A stretch of 64,000 nucleotides of DNA from CAYUTA01 sp964447605 (GCA_964447605.1 CAYUTA010000007.1:1-64000); one strand, 5' to 3'. Shown: positions 7,328 to 16,396, numbered from the stretch's first letter. Notes: a model not told the origin generated them from the sequence alone. Numbers and translations: made by a program.

Positions 7328-8116
7328 ATGCTGGTTCTTATCCGCGGCGCAGGCGATCTTGCCAGCGGCGTTGCCTACCGGCTGCACCGCTGCGGCTATC
7401 GCGTCGCCATGACGGATTTGCCGCAGCCCACGTCCATCCGCCGCACGATTTGTTTTTCCGAGGCGATTTTGCATGGCGAGGCCACGGTCGAGGGCATCAC
7501 GGCGCGCTTTGCAAAAAATGTGAAGTGGGCGCAGGCAATTATGACCGCAGGCGGGATCGCCGTGCTTACCGATCCGGACGCCGCATGCCTTGCCGCGCTC
7601 CGGCCGGATGCGGTTGTGGATGCAATACTGGCCAAGCGGAACCTCGGTACGCGCATCACCGACGCGCCCATCGTCGTCGGGCTCGGGCCGGGCTTTTCCG
7701 CCGGGGCGGACTGCCATGCGGTTGTCGAGACCATGCGCGGGCATACGCTTGGCCGGGTGCATTATGCGGGCACGGCGCTGCCCAATACGGGCGCGCCGGG
7801 CAGCATTGGCGGCTTCACGCTCGAACGGATCCTGCGCGCGCCGTGCGACGGCGTATTCCGGGGTGTCAGGCAGATTGGCGATACGGTGGAAGCCGGAGAT
7901 ATCTGCGCGTATGTGGACGGTCAGCCGCTGCCCGCGGCGATTCGCGGCGTGCTGCGCGGGCTGTTGCCGGACGGGATCGCGGTGCGTGCGGGTATGAAAA
8001 GCGGCGACATCGACCCGCGCTGCGCGGTGGAGCATTGCTACCAGGTTTCCGACAAGGCGCTGGCCATCGCGGGCGGCGTGCTGGAGGCCATCTTACATTT
8101 TTCAAAGGATGGATGA
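7328..8116 (+). CDS. yqeB: YqeB, selenium-dependent molybdenum hydroxylase maturation protein
   Basis: The protein of 262 residues starts at the ATG at 7328 (after GAAAGGGTGATTGAA); the family N-terminus MLVLIRGAGDLASGVAYRL is at that start. Other family blocks are DLPQPTSIRR, TDPDAACLAAL, VDAILAKRN, VVGLGPGF and GVLEAIL near the end. YqeB is an XdhC-like Rossmann protein, co-occurring with SelD in genomes that insert selenium in molybdenum hydroxylases. Its stop overlaps an ATG of the selD frame (ATGA at 8113-8116), indicating translational coupling. The exact reaction is not known. Confidence 0.9.
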   Translation: MLVLIRGAGDLASGVAYRLHRCGYRVAMTDLPQPTSIRRTICFSEAILHGEATVEGITARFAKNVKWAQAIMTAGGIAVLTDPDAACLAALRPDAVVDAILAKRNLGTRITDAPIVVGLGPGFSAGADCHAVVETMRGHTLGRVHYAGTALPNTGAPGSIGGFTLERILRAPCDGVFRGVRQIGDTVEAGDICAYVDGQPLPAAIRGVLRGLLPDGIAVRAGMKSGDIDPRCAVEHCYQVSDKALAIAGGVLEAILHFSKDG

Positions 8117-8121
8117 CGCAT

Positions 8122-9156
8122 ATGGAAACGCGGATCAAGCTGACCAAATTGGCCAAGTGCGCCGGCTGCGGCGCGAAGGTCGGCGCAGGAACGCTGAGCA
8201 GCCTGCTTGGCGGTCTGCCCGTTCATGGCGACCCAAACCTGCTTGTCGGATACGACCGTTCGGACGACGCGGCGGTCTACCGGATCAATGACGAAACGGC
8301 AATTGTGCAAACGATGGATTTCTTTCCGCCGATTGTGGACGACCCGTTCCTGTTCGGCCAGATTGCGGCGACGAACGCCCTGTCCGACGTGTACGCAATG
8401 GGCGCGGAGCCAAGGATTGCGCTGAACATGCTCTGCGTGCCGCAGGACATGCCGCAGGAGGCGGTGCGGCAGATTCTTGCCGGCGGTTACGACAAGGTCT
8501 ATGAGGCGGGCGCGGTCATTGCCGGCGGACACAGCATCTTTGACGAGGTGCCCAAATACGGCCTGTCGGTCACGGGCCTCGTCCACCCGGGGCGCGTGCT
8601 AAAAAACTGCGGCGCGCAGCCCGGCGACGTGCTGGTGCTGACCAAGCCGCTCGGCGTCGGCGTGCTGACCACCGCGCGCAAGGCGGAAATGATTTCCAGG
8701 GAATGTTCCGAACACATCGACTGGCTGATGTCCACGCTCAACAAAACCGCGCGCGACTGCATGGTCAGGTATCGGGTTCACGCATGTACGGATGTGACGG
8801 GCTTTGGGCTGTTGGGACATCTTACGGAAATGATGCTCGGTTCCAGCACGTCGGCGCATCTGGATACAAAGGAGATCAACATTATTCCGGACGCGCTCGA
8901 GTTCGCGCGCATGGGACTGCTGCCCGAAGGCATGTACCGCAACCGCGCGTTTGCTGAAAGCTATGTCGGCGCGGACGGGATTGCGCTGGAGGTGCAGGAC
9001 GCGCTGTATGACCCGCAGACGTCCGGCGGGCTGCTGATGGCCGTTGACGCCAACGACGCGCCCGATTTACTGCGGGAATTAAAATATTGCGTCCCCAGCG
9101 CGCAGCGCATCGGCACGGTCACTGAAATACAGCGCGACCGCATTATTTTAAAGTAG
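8122..9156 (+). CDS. selD: Selenide, water dikinase (SelD), cysteine form
   Basis: SelD makes selenophosphate from selenide and ATP. The 344-residue chain has the N-terminal KCAGCGAKVG, supplying the catalytic Cys and Lys (both TGC codons, so no selenocysteine), then GYDRSDDAAVY and DFFPPIVDDP with metal/ATP-binding Asp residues, ATNALSDVYAMG, and AGGHSI, ending with DPQTSGGLL. The start at 8122 gives the family-like METRIKLTKLAKC; the ATG at 8113 overlaps the yqeB stop and is a real alternative. The second Cys often seen in GxGC is Ala here. It supplies selenium donor for the yqeB/yqeC pathway and possibly for other selenium uses not seen here. Confidence 0.95.
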   Translation: METRIKLTKLAKCAGCGAKVGAGTLSSLLGGLPVHGDPNLLVGYDRSDDAAVYRINDETAIVQTMDFFPPIVDDPFLFGQIAATNALSDVYAMGAEPRIALNMLCVPQDMPQEAVRQILAGGYDKVYEAGAVIAGGHSIFDEVPKYGLSVTGLVHPGRVLKNCGAQPGDVLVLTKPLGVGVLTTARKAEMISRECSEHIDWLMSTLNKTARDCMVRYRVHACTDVTGFGLLGHLTEMMLGSSTSAHLDTKEINIIPDALEFARMGLLPEGMYRNRAFAESYVGADGIALEVQDALYDPQTSGGLLMAVDANDAPDLLRELKYCVPSAQRIGTVTEIQRDRIILK

Positions 9157-9217
9157 CGTCTGCGCAATTTTTAGAAAAAATTGGGCGGCCTTGTTTTGCC
9201 GGGCGGCTTATCGCATT

Positions 9218-9263
9218 AAAGGACTGGCGCAGGCCGTCAAAAAAGTCCTTTTTTGACGGCCTG
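9218..9263. terminator. Convergent terminator region with two competing hairpins
   Basis: Between convergent selD and ahcY lies a perfect 15-bp inverted repeat (CAGGCCGTCAAAAAA at 9230-9244, loop GTCC, partner 9249-9263). It overlaps a second possible hairpin (AAAGGACT at 9218-9225 with AGTCCTTT at 9244-9251) that would end in a TTTTTT run like an intrinsic terminator in the selD direction. The two cannot form together. The region most likely ends both transcripts. Confidence 0.75.
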
Positions 9264-9316
9264 AAAGGGTTTCCCGCGCTTGCCTGCGCGCTCTTCTAAA
9301 ACCGGGCGCTATACCG

Positions 9317-10561
9317 CTATCCCTGCCAGCTGTTGAGATACGCTTCCTGTTCGGGCGTAAGCGTGTCGATTCGCACGCCGAGGGTTTCGAGCTTGGTCCG
9401 TGCAACCGCGCCGTCAATTTCCGCGGGAACAGGATGCAGCCCGGCGGCAAGCTCGCCGCGGTGATCCGCAACATGGCGCGCGCAAAGCGCCTGAATGGCA
9501 AAGCTCATATCCATAATCTCCGCCGGGTGACCGTTGCCGGCGGCCAGATTGACCAGACGGCCTTCCGCAAGCACATACAGCCAACGGCCGTTGTCGAGTT
9601 TGTAGCCCATGATATTCGGCTTCATTTCGCGGGCTTCAACAGCAATCTCCGACAGGCGCTTCACATCCACCTCCACGTCGAAATGACCGGCGTTTGACAG
9701 CAGAACCCCGTCCTTCATCCGGTAGAAATCCTGCTCGCCGACGACGCGCGTACAGCCCGTGACCGAAACGAACACATCGCCAATGGCCGCCGCTTCGAGC
9801 ATGGGCATGACCTCGAAGCCGTCCATAACGGCCTCAATGGCCTTTACGGGGTCGACCTCGGTGACGATTACGCGCGCGCCCAGGCCCTTTGCGCGCATGG
9901 CCACGCCCTTGCCGCACCAGCCATAGCCCGCCACAACGACGTATTTGCCTGCGACGATGAGGTTGGTTGTGCCGTCGATGCCGTCGAACACGGACTGACC
10001 CGTGCCGTAGCGGTTGTCGAACAGGTGCTTGCAATCGGCGTTGTTGACGGCGAACATCGGGAACTTCAGCTCGCCCTCGCGGTCCATTGCCACGAGGCGC
10101 TGAATGCCCGTCGTGGTTTCCTCGCATCCGCCGAGCACGCGGCTTTCCAGCGCTGGATAGCGCGTATGGATGGTGTGCACGATGTCGCCGCCGTCGTCGA
10201 TGATAATGTCCGGCCCGGATTCAACGACGCGGTCGATGCAGGCATGATATTCGTCCATCGTGCAGCCGTGCAGCGCAAATACGTTTAGTCCGCCGGCCGC
10301 CAACGCGGCCGCCACGTCGTCCTGTGTGGAAAGCGGGTTGCTGCCCGTAATATACATTTCTGCGCCGCCCGCCGCGAGCACGCGGCAAAGATACGCTGTT
10401 TTGGCCTCAAGGTGGATGGAAAGCGCCACCTTAAGCCCGGCAAAGGGCTTGTCCTGTGCAAAGGTCTTTTCAATGCTGCGCAAAATGGGCATGTTGCGGC
10501 GCACCCATTCGATTTTGTCGTTCCCGGACTGCGCCAGATTGATGTCGCGGATGATGCTCAT
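9317..10561 (-). CDS. ahcY: Adenosylhomocysteinase (S-adenosylhomocysteine hydrolase) family
   Basis: This 414-residue protein reversibly splits S-adenosylhomocysteine to adenosine and homocysteine with bound NAD. Visible marks are SIHLEAKTAYL, DDGGD near residue 125, GCEETTTG, VNNADCKHLFDNRYGTGQS with the catalytic Asp/Lys region, and the NAD-binding VVAGYGWCGKG. The ATG at 10561 follows GGAGGATAAG, replacing an upstream in-frame ATG. The C-terminus ends around YLNSWQG rather than the KPxHYRY seen in many orthologs, so it may belong to the shorter clostridial branch. It does not share an operon with the protease gene at 10700, which ends 138 bases upstream. Confidence 0.9.
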   Translation of the reverse strand: MSIIRDINLAQSGNDKIEWVRRNMPILRSIEKTFAQDKPFAGLKVALSIHLEAKTAYLCRVLAAGGAEMYITGSNPLSTQDDVAAALAAGGLNVFALHGCTMDEYHACIDRVVESGPDIIIDDGGDIVHTIHTRYPALESRVLGGCEETTTGIQRLVAMDREGELKFPMFAVNNADCKHLFDNRYGTGQSVFDGIDGTTNLIVAGKYVVVAGYGWCGKGVAMRAKGLGARVIVTEVDPVKAIEAVMDGFEVMPMLEAAAIGDVFVSVTGCTRVVGEQDFYRMKDGVLLSNAGHFDVEVDVKRLSEIAVEAREMKPNIMGYKLDNGRWLYVLAEGRLVNLAAGNGHPAEIMDMSFAIQALCARHVADHRGELAAGLHPVPAEIDGAVARTKLETLGVRIDTLTPEQEAYLNSWQG

Positions 10562-10699
10562 AGGTTTCTTATCCTCCCTCGAAATACGATTTATGATTTC
10601 AGGCACGTTTTTTGCGGATTTTTGCTCCGCATCTTTCTCCCGATTCCCGTTTTTTATTACATTAATCCGTATCCGCCGCCGTGATTGTACCCGAACCGT

Positions 10700-11917
10700 T
10701 TACGCCGCGTCCCGCAGCGTCCCCTGAGCGGATGCAAACAGCGCGAGCGCGGCCTTTAACTGTGTATCGGCCGCATGGTCGAGCAGTTCTATGGGCGTGC
10801 TTTTCAACTCCTCGGGCAGTTCAACGGCGATATCCGGCGTAATGCCCACGCCATGGATGCACACGTCGTTTGGCGTATAGTACGCGTCGGTGGTCAGCTT
10901 CATCCAGCCCGCGTTGCCACTGAGCCGGAAGTAGCTCTGCACAATGCCCTTTCCATATGTCTGCGTGCCGACGACGGTGGCGATGTCGTGATCCTGCAAC
11001 GCGCCGGTGAGCAGTTCACTGGCCGAGGCCGACCCGCCGTTGACCAGTACGGCCATGCGCATCTCAATGCGTTCCTGCCCCTGGCTCTTATATACTTCAG
11101 CCGCCTCGGTCTTGGATTTGATTGTCGCAATCAGCTGCCCCTCCGGAATCAGATGATACGCCACGCCGAGCACCTCGGTCAGCCCGCCGCCAGGATTGTC
11201 CCGCACGTCGATGATAAGATCCGTAACGCCCTGGCTGCGGATGGTTTTGGCCGCGTTCCAGAAATCGTTGGCCACGCTGCCGTTAAACTCTGAAATGCGG
11301 ATATATCCAACGCCGCCGTCGAGGATTTCATAGGTAACGCGCTCAACGTGCACCTCGCCGCGCAAAACCGTTATCTCAAGCTGCTCCGAGCCGCGCAGAA
11401 TAGACAGTACGTCCGGCACCGCGTCGTCGTCAGAAAACAGCGCAATGTATTCGTCCATGCTCAGGCCGCCCGCCCGTTTGCCATTGATCGCGGTAACCAC
11501 GTCGCCCTTTTTTACCCCCGCGGCCTCCGCCGGGCTGCCTGCATACACATCGAGAATGAGGCTGCCCGTTTCATCCGGCGCGGCCACGCTGATGCCCAGA
11601 CCCTTGTAATCGCCCGCGTCCTCGACGAGCAGCGCGTCGTATTCCTCCTGCGTGTAATAGCCGGCGTACGGGTCGGAAAGGCCCGCCATCATGCCGCGCA
11701 GCGCGTTATCGATAAGCTGCTCTTTATTGTTGCCGCTTTCTTCATAGAAATAAAAATATTTTTCGATGTTCTCCGCCATCTCGCGCAGGGTATTGAACGT
11801 TGCGCCGTCGCCAAAGGCAATCCGGTCGTGCAAAACATAGCCAAGCCCCACCGACATCGCAATGACGAGCAGAGCGCAGATAATCATTACGATTAGGCCG
11901 GCGTCCGGTTTTTTCAT
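10700..11917 (-). CDS. C-terminal processing peptidase, S41 family with PDZ domain
   Basis: A 405-residue membrane-anchored protease: basic start (MKKPD), a transmembrane helix at about residues 8-27, an S41 N-terminal domain, a PDZ domain at about residues 95-175 (GLGISVA, AGVKKGDVVTAING) and the catalytic core with DVRDNPGGGLTEV, GGSASASELL (Ser nucleophile) and GTQTYGKG (Lys). Such CtpA-type enzymes trim exported proteins at their C-terminus; in sporulating Bacillota related ones activate sporulation factors. The ATG at 11917 was chosen because it precedes the signal-anchor and lies eight bases after the thrC stop, with GGGAGAGGGG as ribosome site inside thrC. Confidence 0.9.
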   Translation of the reverse strand: MKKPDAGLIVMIICALLVIAMSVGLGYVLHDRIAFGDGATFNTLREMAENIEKYFYFYEESGNNKEQLIDNALRGMMAGLSDPYAGYYTQEEYDALLVEDAGDYKGLGISVAAPDETGSLILDVYAGSPAEAAGVKKGDVVTAINGKRAGGLSMDEYIALFSDDDAVPDVLSILRGSEQLEITVLRGEVHVERVTYEILDGGVGYIRISEFNGSVANDFWNAAKTIRSQGVTDLIIDVRDNPGGGLTEVLGVAYHLIPEGQLIATIKSKTEAAEVYKSQGQERIEMRMAVLVNGGSASASELLTGALQDHDIATVVGTQTYGKGIVQSYFRLSGNAGWMKLTTDAYYTPNDVCIHGVGITPDIAVELPEELKSTPIELLDHAADTQLKAALALFASAQGTLRDAA

Positions 11918-11924
11918 ATGCGCG

Positions 11925-13424
11925 TCAGCCCCTCTCCCGCGCGTCCGGGCGCACCGGATCGACAACACGCCGCGGCATATCGGCCAGATCGCACACGCAT
12001 AAGAACCGTTCCGGCTTGCCGCGCAGCCCGGTAATACCCTGCGGCACCGGAAGGCCCGTAATCTCGTGCAGACGGTCGACATTTGCAAAGTCGTCGCTGC
12101 CGGCCGGCTCGAAGGCCGCCAGCACGTCGGTGGCGAACTTATAGGGGTTGGCCGTGGAGAGCAGAACCGTCTGTGTCGCATCGCCCGTCCGCTCCGCATA
12201 CCGCTCATAAACCGTCTGTGCGACCGCTGTGTGCGGGTCCATCAAATACCCGTGCGCGTCGTACACGCGGCGGATGGCGGCAAGCGTATCCTCCTCGCTG
12301 CACCAGCCCGCGGCAAACATTTTGGAAAGCGCGCGCTGCGCGTCGGCCCCGATCTCGTAGCGCCCGGTTTCCTTCAGCCGCCGCATCCATTCCGCGACCG
12401 TAGCCGTATTGCGGTCCGCAAGCTCATAGAGCAGGCGTTCAAGATTGGAGGAGATCAGGATATCGATCGAGCAGCTCATGGACCGATAGAACGGGCGCTT
12501 GTCGTCATACACGCCGGTGGCAAAGAAGTCCGCAAGCACATTGTTGCGGTTGGACGCACAGATCAGCTTATGCACGGGCAGGCCCATCCTGCGCGCATAT
12601 TCGCCCGCAAGGATATCGCCAAAGTTGCCCGTTGGCACGCAGAAATTGACCGGCGCGCCGGGCGCAACGCGGCCCGATTGCACCAGCCTGAGGTAGGAAG
12701 TAAAATAGTACACGATCTGCGGGAGCAGCCTGCCGAAATTGATGGAGTTGGCGCTCGACAGCCGGCAGCCCAGCGATTTAAGCGTCTCCCGTATGCCCGG
12801 GTCGGCAAATATCTGCTTGACGCCTGTTTGCGCGTCGTCAAAATTGCCGCGCACGGCGCACACGTCCACATTGCGCCCCTCCTGCGTGACCATCTGCCGC
12901 CGCTGCGCCTCCGATACGCCGCCGTTTGGGTAAAACACCAGCACGCGCGTGCCCTCCACGCCTGCAAACCCCTCCAGCGCGGCCTTACCCGTATCGCCGG
13001 ACGTAGCCACAAGGATATAAACCGCTTCGTTCACGCCGGTAATTTGCAGCGCGTTGGTCAAAAGATGCGGCAGCATCTGCAGCGCTACGTCCTTAAACGC
13101 CATCGTCGGTCCATGCCACAGTTCGGCAATGGATTCCGTCTGCGTCAGCAAAACGACCGGCACGACCTCCGGCGTATCAAAGCGCCGATACGCCGCGCCG
13201 ATCATGTCGCCAAGCTTTTTTGCATTGGTATCGGAAAGATACGGCCCCATCACCGCGGCGGCCACGTCCGCATAGCGGGTCAGGCCCGCAAGCGCAGCCA
13301 CGTCGAGCGTCGGATAGGTTTCCGGTACGTACAGCCCGCCCGACGGGGCGATGCCGGATACGATGGCCTGCGAGGCCGTGACCGCGTCGCCGCCCCGCGT
13401 GCTGAAATACTTCATAAGTCTCAT
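11925..13424 (-). CDS. thrC: Threonine synthase
   Basis: The 499-residue enzyme converts O-phosphohomoserine to threonine with PLP. Key blocks: YFSTRG at the start, SGIAPSGGLYVPE, ELWHGPTMAFKD with the PLP lysine, VATSGDTGKAA, PNGGVSEAQ, and SSANSINFGRLLPQ, with VPTGNFGDI in the second half. This is the long, yeast/E. coli-like ThrC class. The ATG at 13424 has AAAGGA upstream; MKYFSTRG at 13415 is a nearly as good second choice. It lies upstream of the CtpA-type gene, with an 8-base gap, and 21 bases downstream of the P-loop gene, suggesting one transcript. Confidence 0.93.
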   Translation of the reverse strand: MRLMKYFSTRGGDAVTASQAIVSGIAPSGGLYVPETYPTLDVAALAGLTRYADVAAAVMGPYLSDTNAKKLGDMIGAAYRRFDTPEVVPVVLLTQTESIAELWHGPTMAFKDVALQMLPHLLTNALQITGVNEAVYILVATSGDTGKAALEGFAGVEGTRVLVFYPNGGVSEAQRRQMVTQEGRNVDVCAVRGNFDDAQTGVKQIFADPGIRETLKSLGCRLSSANSINFGRLLPQIVYYFTSYLRLVQSGRVAPGAPVNFCVPTGNFGDILAGEYARRMGLPVHKLICASNRNNVLADFFATGVYDDKRPFYRSMSCSIDILISSNLERLLYELADRNTATVAEWMRRLKETGRYEIGADAQRALSKMFAAGWCSEEDTLAAIRRVYDAHGYLMDPHTAVAQTVYERYAERTGDATQTVLLSTANPYKFATDVLAAFEPAGSDDFANVDRLHEITGLPVPQGITGLRGKPERFLCVCDLADMPRRVVDPVRPDARERG

Positions 13425-13445
13425 GCTGTCCTTTGCGTCCGTTTC

Positions 13446-13865
13446 TTATGTATCGTGCAGTACCATACCGCGCATGTATTCCGGCAGGGTTTTCTCGCTG
13501 CCGTTGACGCTGATGATGATGTTGAAATTGCGCTGTCTGGAAAACTCGTACAACTCCGTGAAATGCTGTTCGAGCGTGTCGAGCGGATGGTGCGCGATGG
13601 CAATGTATCCATCTATAAAAAGATACTCGAGGTCAAAATCCATCGCAGCGACGCCGCAGAGGAAACCATAGAGCATTTTCGGGGTCACGATTCCGTATTC
13701 AGTTGCGTTAATGAAGCGGATGTTGGTAGCCAGATCGTACATGTAGCTGTTGTCGCTGTCGATAAATACGAGACTTCCCTTTGCTTCTTTTGCGGATTTG
13801 TTGGCCATGTCCAGAATGCGTTTGGTTTTGCCAGTACCCTTTTCTCCGAAAATGACTCCTATCAA
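13446..13865 (-). CDS. Small P-loop ATP-binding protein of unknown function
   Basis: A 139-residue protein starts with a TTG at 13865, eight bases after GGGGGA; no ATG fits. It opens MIGVIFGEKGTGKT, a textbook Walker A, followed by RILDMANKSAKEAKGSLVFIDSD and a possible Walker B LEYLFIDGYI near residue 83. Beyond the P-loop there is no sensor or partner motif that I recognise; the fold looks like a stripped RecA/KaiC-type core about half the normal size. It precedes thrC and is divergent from pcrA. Function is unknown. It could bind ATP as a regulatory switch. Confidence 0.75.
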   Translation of the reverse strand: MIGVIFGEKGTGKTKRILDMANKSAKEAKGSLVFIDSDNSYMYDLATNIRFINATEYGIVTPKMLYGFLCGVAAMDFDLEYLFIDGYIAIAHHPLDTLEQHFTELYEFSRQRNFNIIISVNGSEKTLPEYMRGMVLHDT

Positions 13866-13893
13866 GGTCGGATTCCCCCTTTTCGTTTTTTTT

Positions 13894-13923
13894 ATTATAG
13901 TACGCTTTTACCATTCTCCGCAA
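13894..13923 (-). promoter_or_regulatory. Sigma-A-like promoter of the P-loop/thrC/protease genes
   Basis: On the minus strand TTGCGG (13918-13923) and TATAAT (13894-13899) are separated by 18 bases. The TTG start of the P-loop gene is about 29 bases downstream of the -10 box. The -10 is perfect, the -35 weak. Confidence 0.5.
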
Positions 13924-14096
13924 GCAAAAGGCGCAAGTTTCATAATTGTTCCGCAATCCGACAAATTGCGGTGCTGGACGCGGCAGGCAGGCGCGTCGGC
14001 TTACCGTAATGCAGGGCCGCTTCCTCGCAAACGGCAGCGAGGTGGAATACGGCATCCGTCCCCTTCCACCGCCCTTCCCTGCCCGCCGTTTTTTCA

Positions 14097-14125
14097 TTGT
14101 ACCATATGACGGGGTGTGCTATAAT
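14097..14125 (+). promoter_or_regulatory. Sigma-A-like promoter of pcrA-ligA
   Basis: TTGTAC (14097-14102) and a perfect TATAAT (14120-14125) are separated by exactly 17 bases. The pcrA start at 14153 with GGGGGA lies 27 bases after the -10, a usual leader length. Confidence 0.75.
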
Positions 14126-14152
14126 TTCAATACTATGATATTTGGGGGACTT

Positions 14153-16396
14153 ATGGATTTAAGCACACTCAACGACCGGCAGCGCGAGGCGGTGGAGACC
14201 ACCGAAGGGCCGCTGCTGGTGCTCGCTGGCGCGGGCAGCGGCAAAACACGCGTGCTGACGCACCGGATTGCGTATCTAATGCAGGAAAAACAGGTTGCGT
14301 CCTGGAATATCCTTGCGCTGACGTTTACCAACAAGGCCGCGGGCGAAATGCGCGAGCGCGTCGAGCGGCTCATCGGCGTGTCCGCAAAAAACATGTGGGT
14401 GCTCACGTTCCATGCGTGCTGCGCGCGCATCCTGCGCATGGAAATCGACAAGCTCGGATATGAAAAAACGTTCGTCATCTATGACGATTCCGACCAGCAG
14501 GCGCTTTATAAGAAGATCATCCGAGGCAACAATCTCAACGACAAGGTATTCACGCCGCGCGGTCTCGCCTCGCAGATTTCCAATGCAAAAAACCATTCCG
14601 TCGACGCGCAGCAGTACCTGCGCGACAGCTATGCGCCCAAGGAGGTCATGGGCGTTTACCTGCAATATCAAAAGCAGCTCAAGCAAAACAACGCGCTCGA
14701 CTTTGACGACCTGCTGCTGTGCGTCCACCGGCTGTTTACGTCGTTCCCCGAGGTGCTGGAAAAATATCAAAAAAAGTTTTCCTATATTCTGGTCGATGAA
14801 TATCAGGACACCAATTTGGTGCAATACCACATCGTGCAGATGCTCGCAAAAGCGCATCGAAACATCTGTGTGGTGGGCGACGACGACCAGAGCATCTATG
14901 GCTGGCGCGGCGCGGACATCCGCAACATCCTTGAGTTTGAAAAGGACTTTCCCGGCGCGGCGGTCATCCGGCTGGAGCAGAACTACCGCTCCACCGGCGC
15001 CATCCTCAGCGCGGCCAACCGGATCATTGCGCACAACCGCGGCAGGAAGCCCAAGAAGCTCTGGACGGCCGGCGGCACGGGCGAACCGCTCGATTTATAT
15101 GAGGCAATGGATGAACGCGACGAGGCCAACCGCGTCTGCAGCCGCATCCTGCAGGGGACGCGTTACGGCGACCGCAGCTGCAACGACTACGCCATCCTTT
15201 ACCGTACGCATGCGCAGAGCCGCGTGCTGGAAATGTACTTGAAAAGCTATGATATCCCCTATCGCGTTTACGGCGGCACGTCGTTTTTTCAGCGCGCGGA
15301 GGTCAAGGACATCCTGTCTTACCTGCGCTTAATGCACAACCCCAACGACGACGTGGCGTTTTTGCGCATCATCAACGTGCCGCGCCGCGGTATCGGCAAC
15401 GCGGCTGTTTCCGCGCTTTCCGAACATGCCGCCGCAAACGGGCTGCCGCTGTTTCCCGCGCTGACGACGCTGCCGGCGGATGCGCTGCCGCGTCACCGCG
15501 CCAAGCTCGAGGCCTTTTATGAAATCATGCAAAGCGTATATCGCGAGCTGGGCAACCGTTCGCTTGCCGATGTAACGGAGCTTCTGCTCGACGCCATTGG
15601 TTACGACGCGTATCTGCGCGAGGACAAAAAGGAAAACTATGAGGTGCGTGCGGACATCGTCAATGAATTCGTCGGCTATATCCGTGAATTCACCGCCGGC
15701 GTCAACGAGGCCGAAACCGACCCGCTCCAGTCCTTTCTGGAGACCGTCGCGCTGTTTTCTCAGGCGGATGACGTGGACGGACAAAACGGGCGCGTTGCGC
15801 TGATGACGCTGCATTCGGCAAAGGGCCTCGAATTCCCCATTGTATTTTTGACCGGACTCGAGGAGGGCCTTTTCCCCTCTTCCCAGTCGTCTTTCGAACC
15901 GGAAAAGCTCGAGGAGGAGCGCCGGCTATGCTATGTCGGCATCACGCGCGCAATGGAGCAGCTGCATATAAGCTATGCGCGAAGCCGCATGATGTACGGC
16001 AAGATCAACCCGTGCATGCCGTCGGTATTTTTGCGCGAACTCGGCGACGCGCTGCCACAGCAAAGCCGCCCGCAGCCACGCCACGCCCCCGCGGCCAAGC
16101 CTGCGTTTACGCAGCCGGCCCCCATGCACACCCTGACCCCGCAGGAGCGCATAAAGCAGCCCGTGCCGCGCATCCGTCTCGGCGAACAGCCGGCCCCCGC
16201 GGTCGCCGCGGCCGCAGTCGCCAACCTGCGCGAGGGCATGCGCATTTCGCACAACGCCTTTGGAAACGGCACGGTGCTCTCCGTCAGCGGCGCAGGCAGT
16301 TCACAAATTGTGGAAATCGCCTTTGACAGTGGAGCAAACAAGAAATTTGCCGCGGCCTACGCACCTATAATCAAACTGGAGGATTCGCCCGCATGA
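14153..16396 (+). CDS. pcrA: ATP-dependent DNA helicase PcrA/UvrD
   Basis: The 747-residue superfamily-1 helicase has the Q motif LNDRQREAV, Walker A AGAGSGKT (about residues 25-32), TFTNKAAGEM, the Walker B DEYQDT, GDDDQSIYGWRGA and, toward the end, TLHSAKGLEF and CYVGITRA. It ends with the Tudor-like PcrA C-terminal domain (MRISHNAFGNGTVLSV) that contacts RNA polymerase in orthologs. PcrA unwinds DNA in repair and plasmid rolling-circle replication. The ATG at 14153 has GGGGGA at the right distance. Its last four bases overlap the ligA start (ATGA), so the two are translationally coupled. A linker of about 90 residues before the C-terminal domain is rich in Pro/Ala. Confidence 0.96.
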   Translation: MDLSTLNDRQREAVETTEGPLLVLAGAGSGKTRVLTHRIAYLMQEKQVASWNILALTFTNKAAGEMRERVERLIGVSAKNMWVLTFHACCARILRMEIDKLGYEKTFVIYDDSDQQALYKKIIRGNNLNDKVFTPRGLASQISNAKNHSVDAQQYLRDSYAPKEVMGVYLQYQKQLKQNNALDFDDLLLCVHRLFTSFPEVLEKYQKKFSYILVDEYQDTNLVQYHIVQMLAKAHRNICVVGDDDQSIYGWRGADIRNILEFEKDFPGAAVIRLEQNYRSTGAILSAANRIIAHNRGRKPKKLWTAGGTGEPLDLYEAMDERDEANRVCSRILQGTRYGDRSCNDYAILYRTHAQSRVLEMYLKSYDIPYRVYGGTSFFQRAEVKDILSYLRLMHNPNDDVAFLRIINVPRRGIGNAAVSALSEHAAANGLPLFPALTTLPADALPRHRAKLEAFYEIMQSVYRELGNRSLADVTELLLDAIGYDAYLREDKKENYEVRADIVNEFVGYIREFTAGVNEAETDPLQSFLETVALFSQADDVDGQNGRVALMTLHSAKGLEFPIVFLTGLEEGLFPSSQSSFEPEKLEEERRLCYVGITRAMEQLHISYARSRMMYGKINPCMPSVFLRELGDALPQQSRPQPRHAPAAKPAFTQPAPMHTLTPQERIKQPVPRIRLGEQPAPAVAAAAVANLREGMRISHNAFGNGTVLSVSGAGSSQIVEIAFDSGANKKFAAAYAPIIKLEDSPA

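Noticed and set aside
8122..8170. Selenocysteine codon in selD
   Set aside because: Both conserved cysteines are TGC; no TGA is present.
10562..10699. SAH or SAM riboswitch before ahcY
   Set aside because: The 138-base leader has only a small hairpin (TGCGGA/TCCGCA) and no recognisable riboswitch core.
12066..14009. A 647-residue open frame on the plus strand
   Set aside because: It runs antisense to thrC and the P-loop gene; translation is rich in Arg/His/Gly without domains and thrC is certain.
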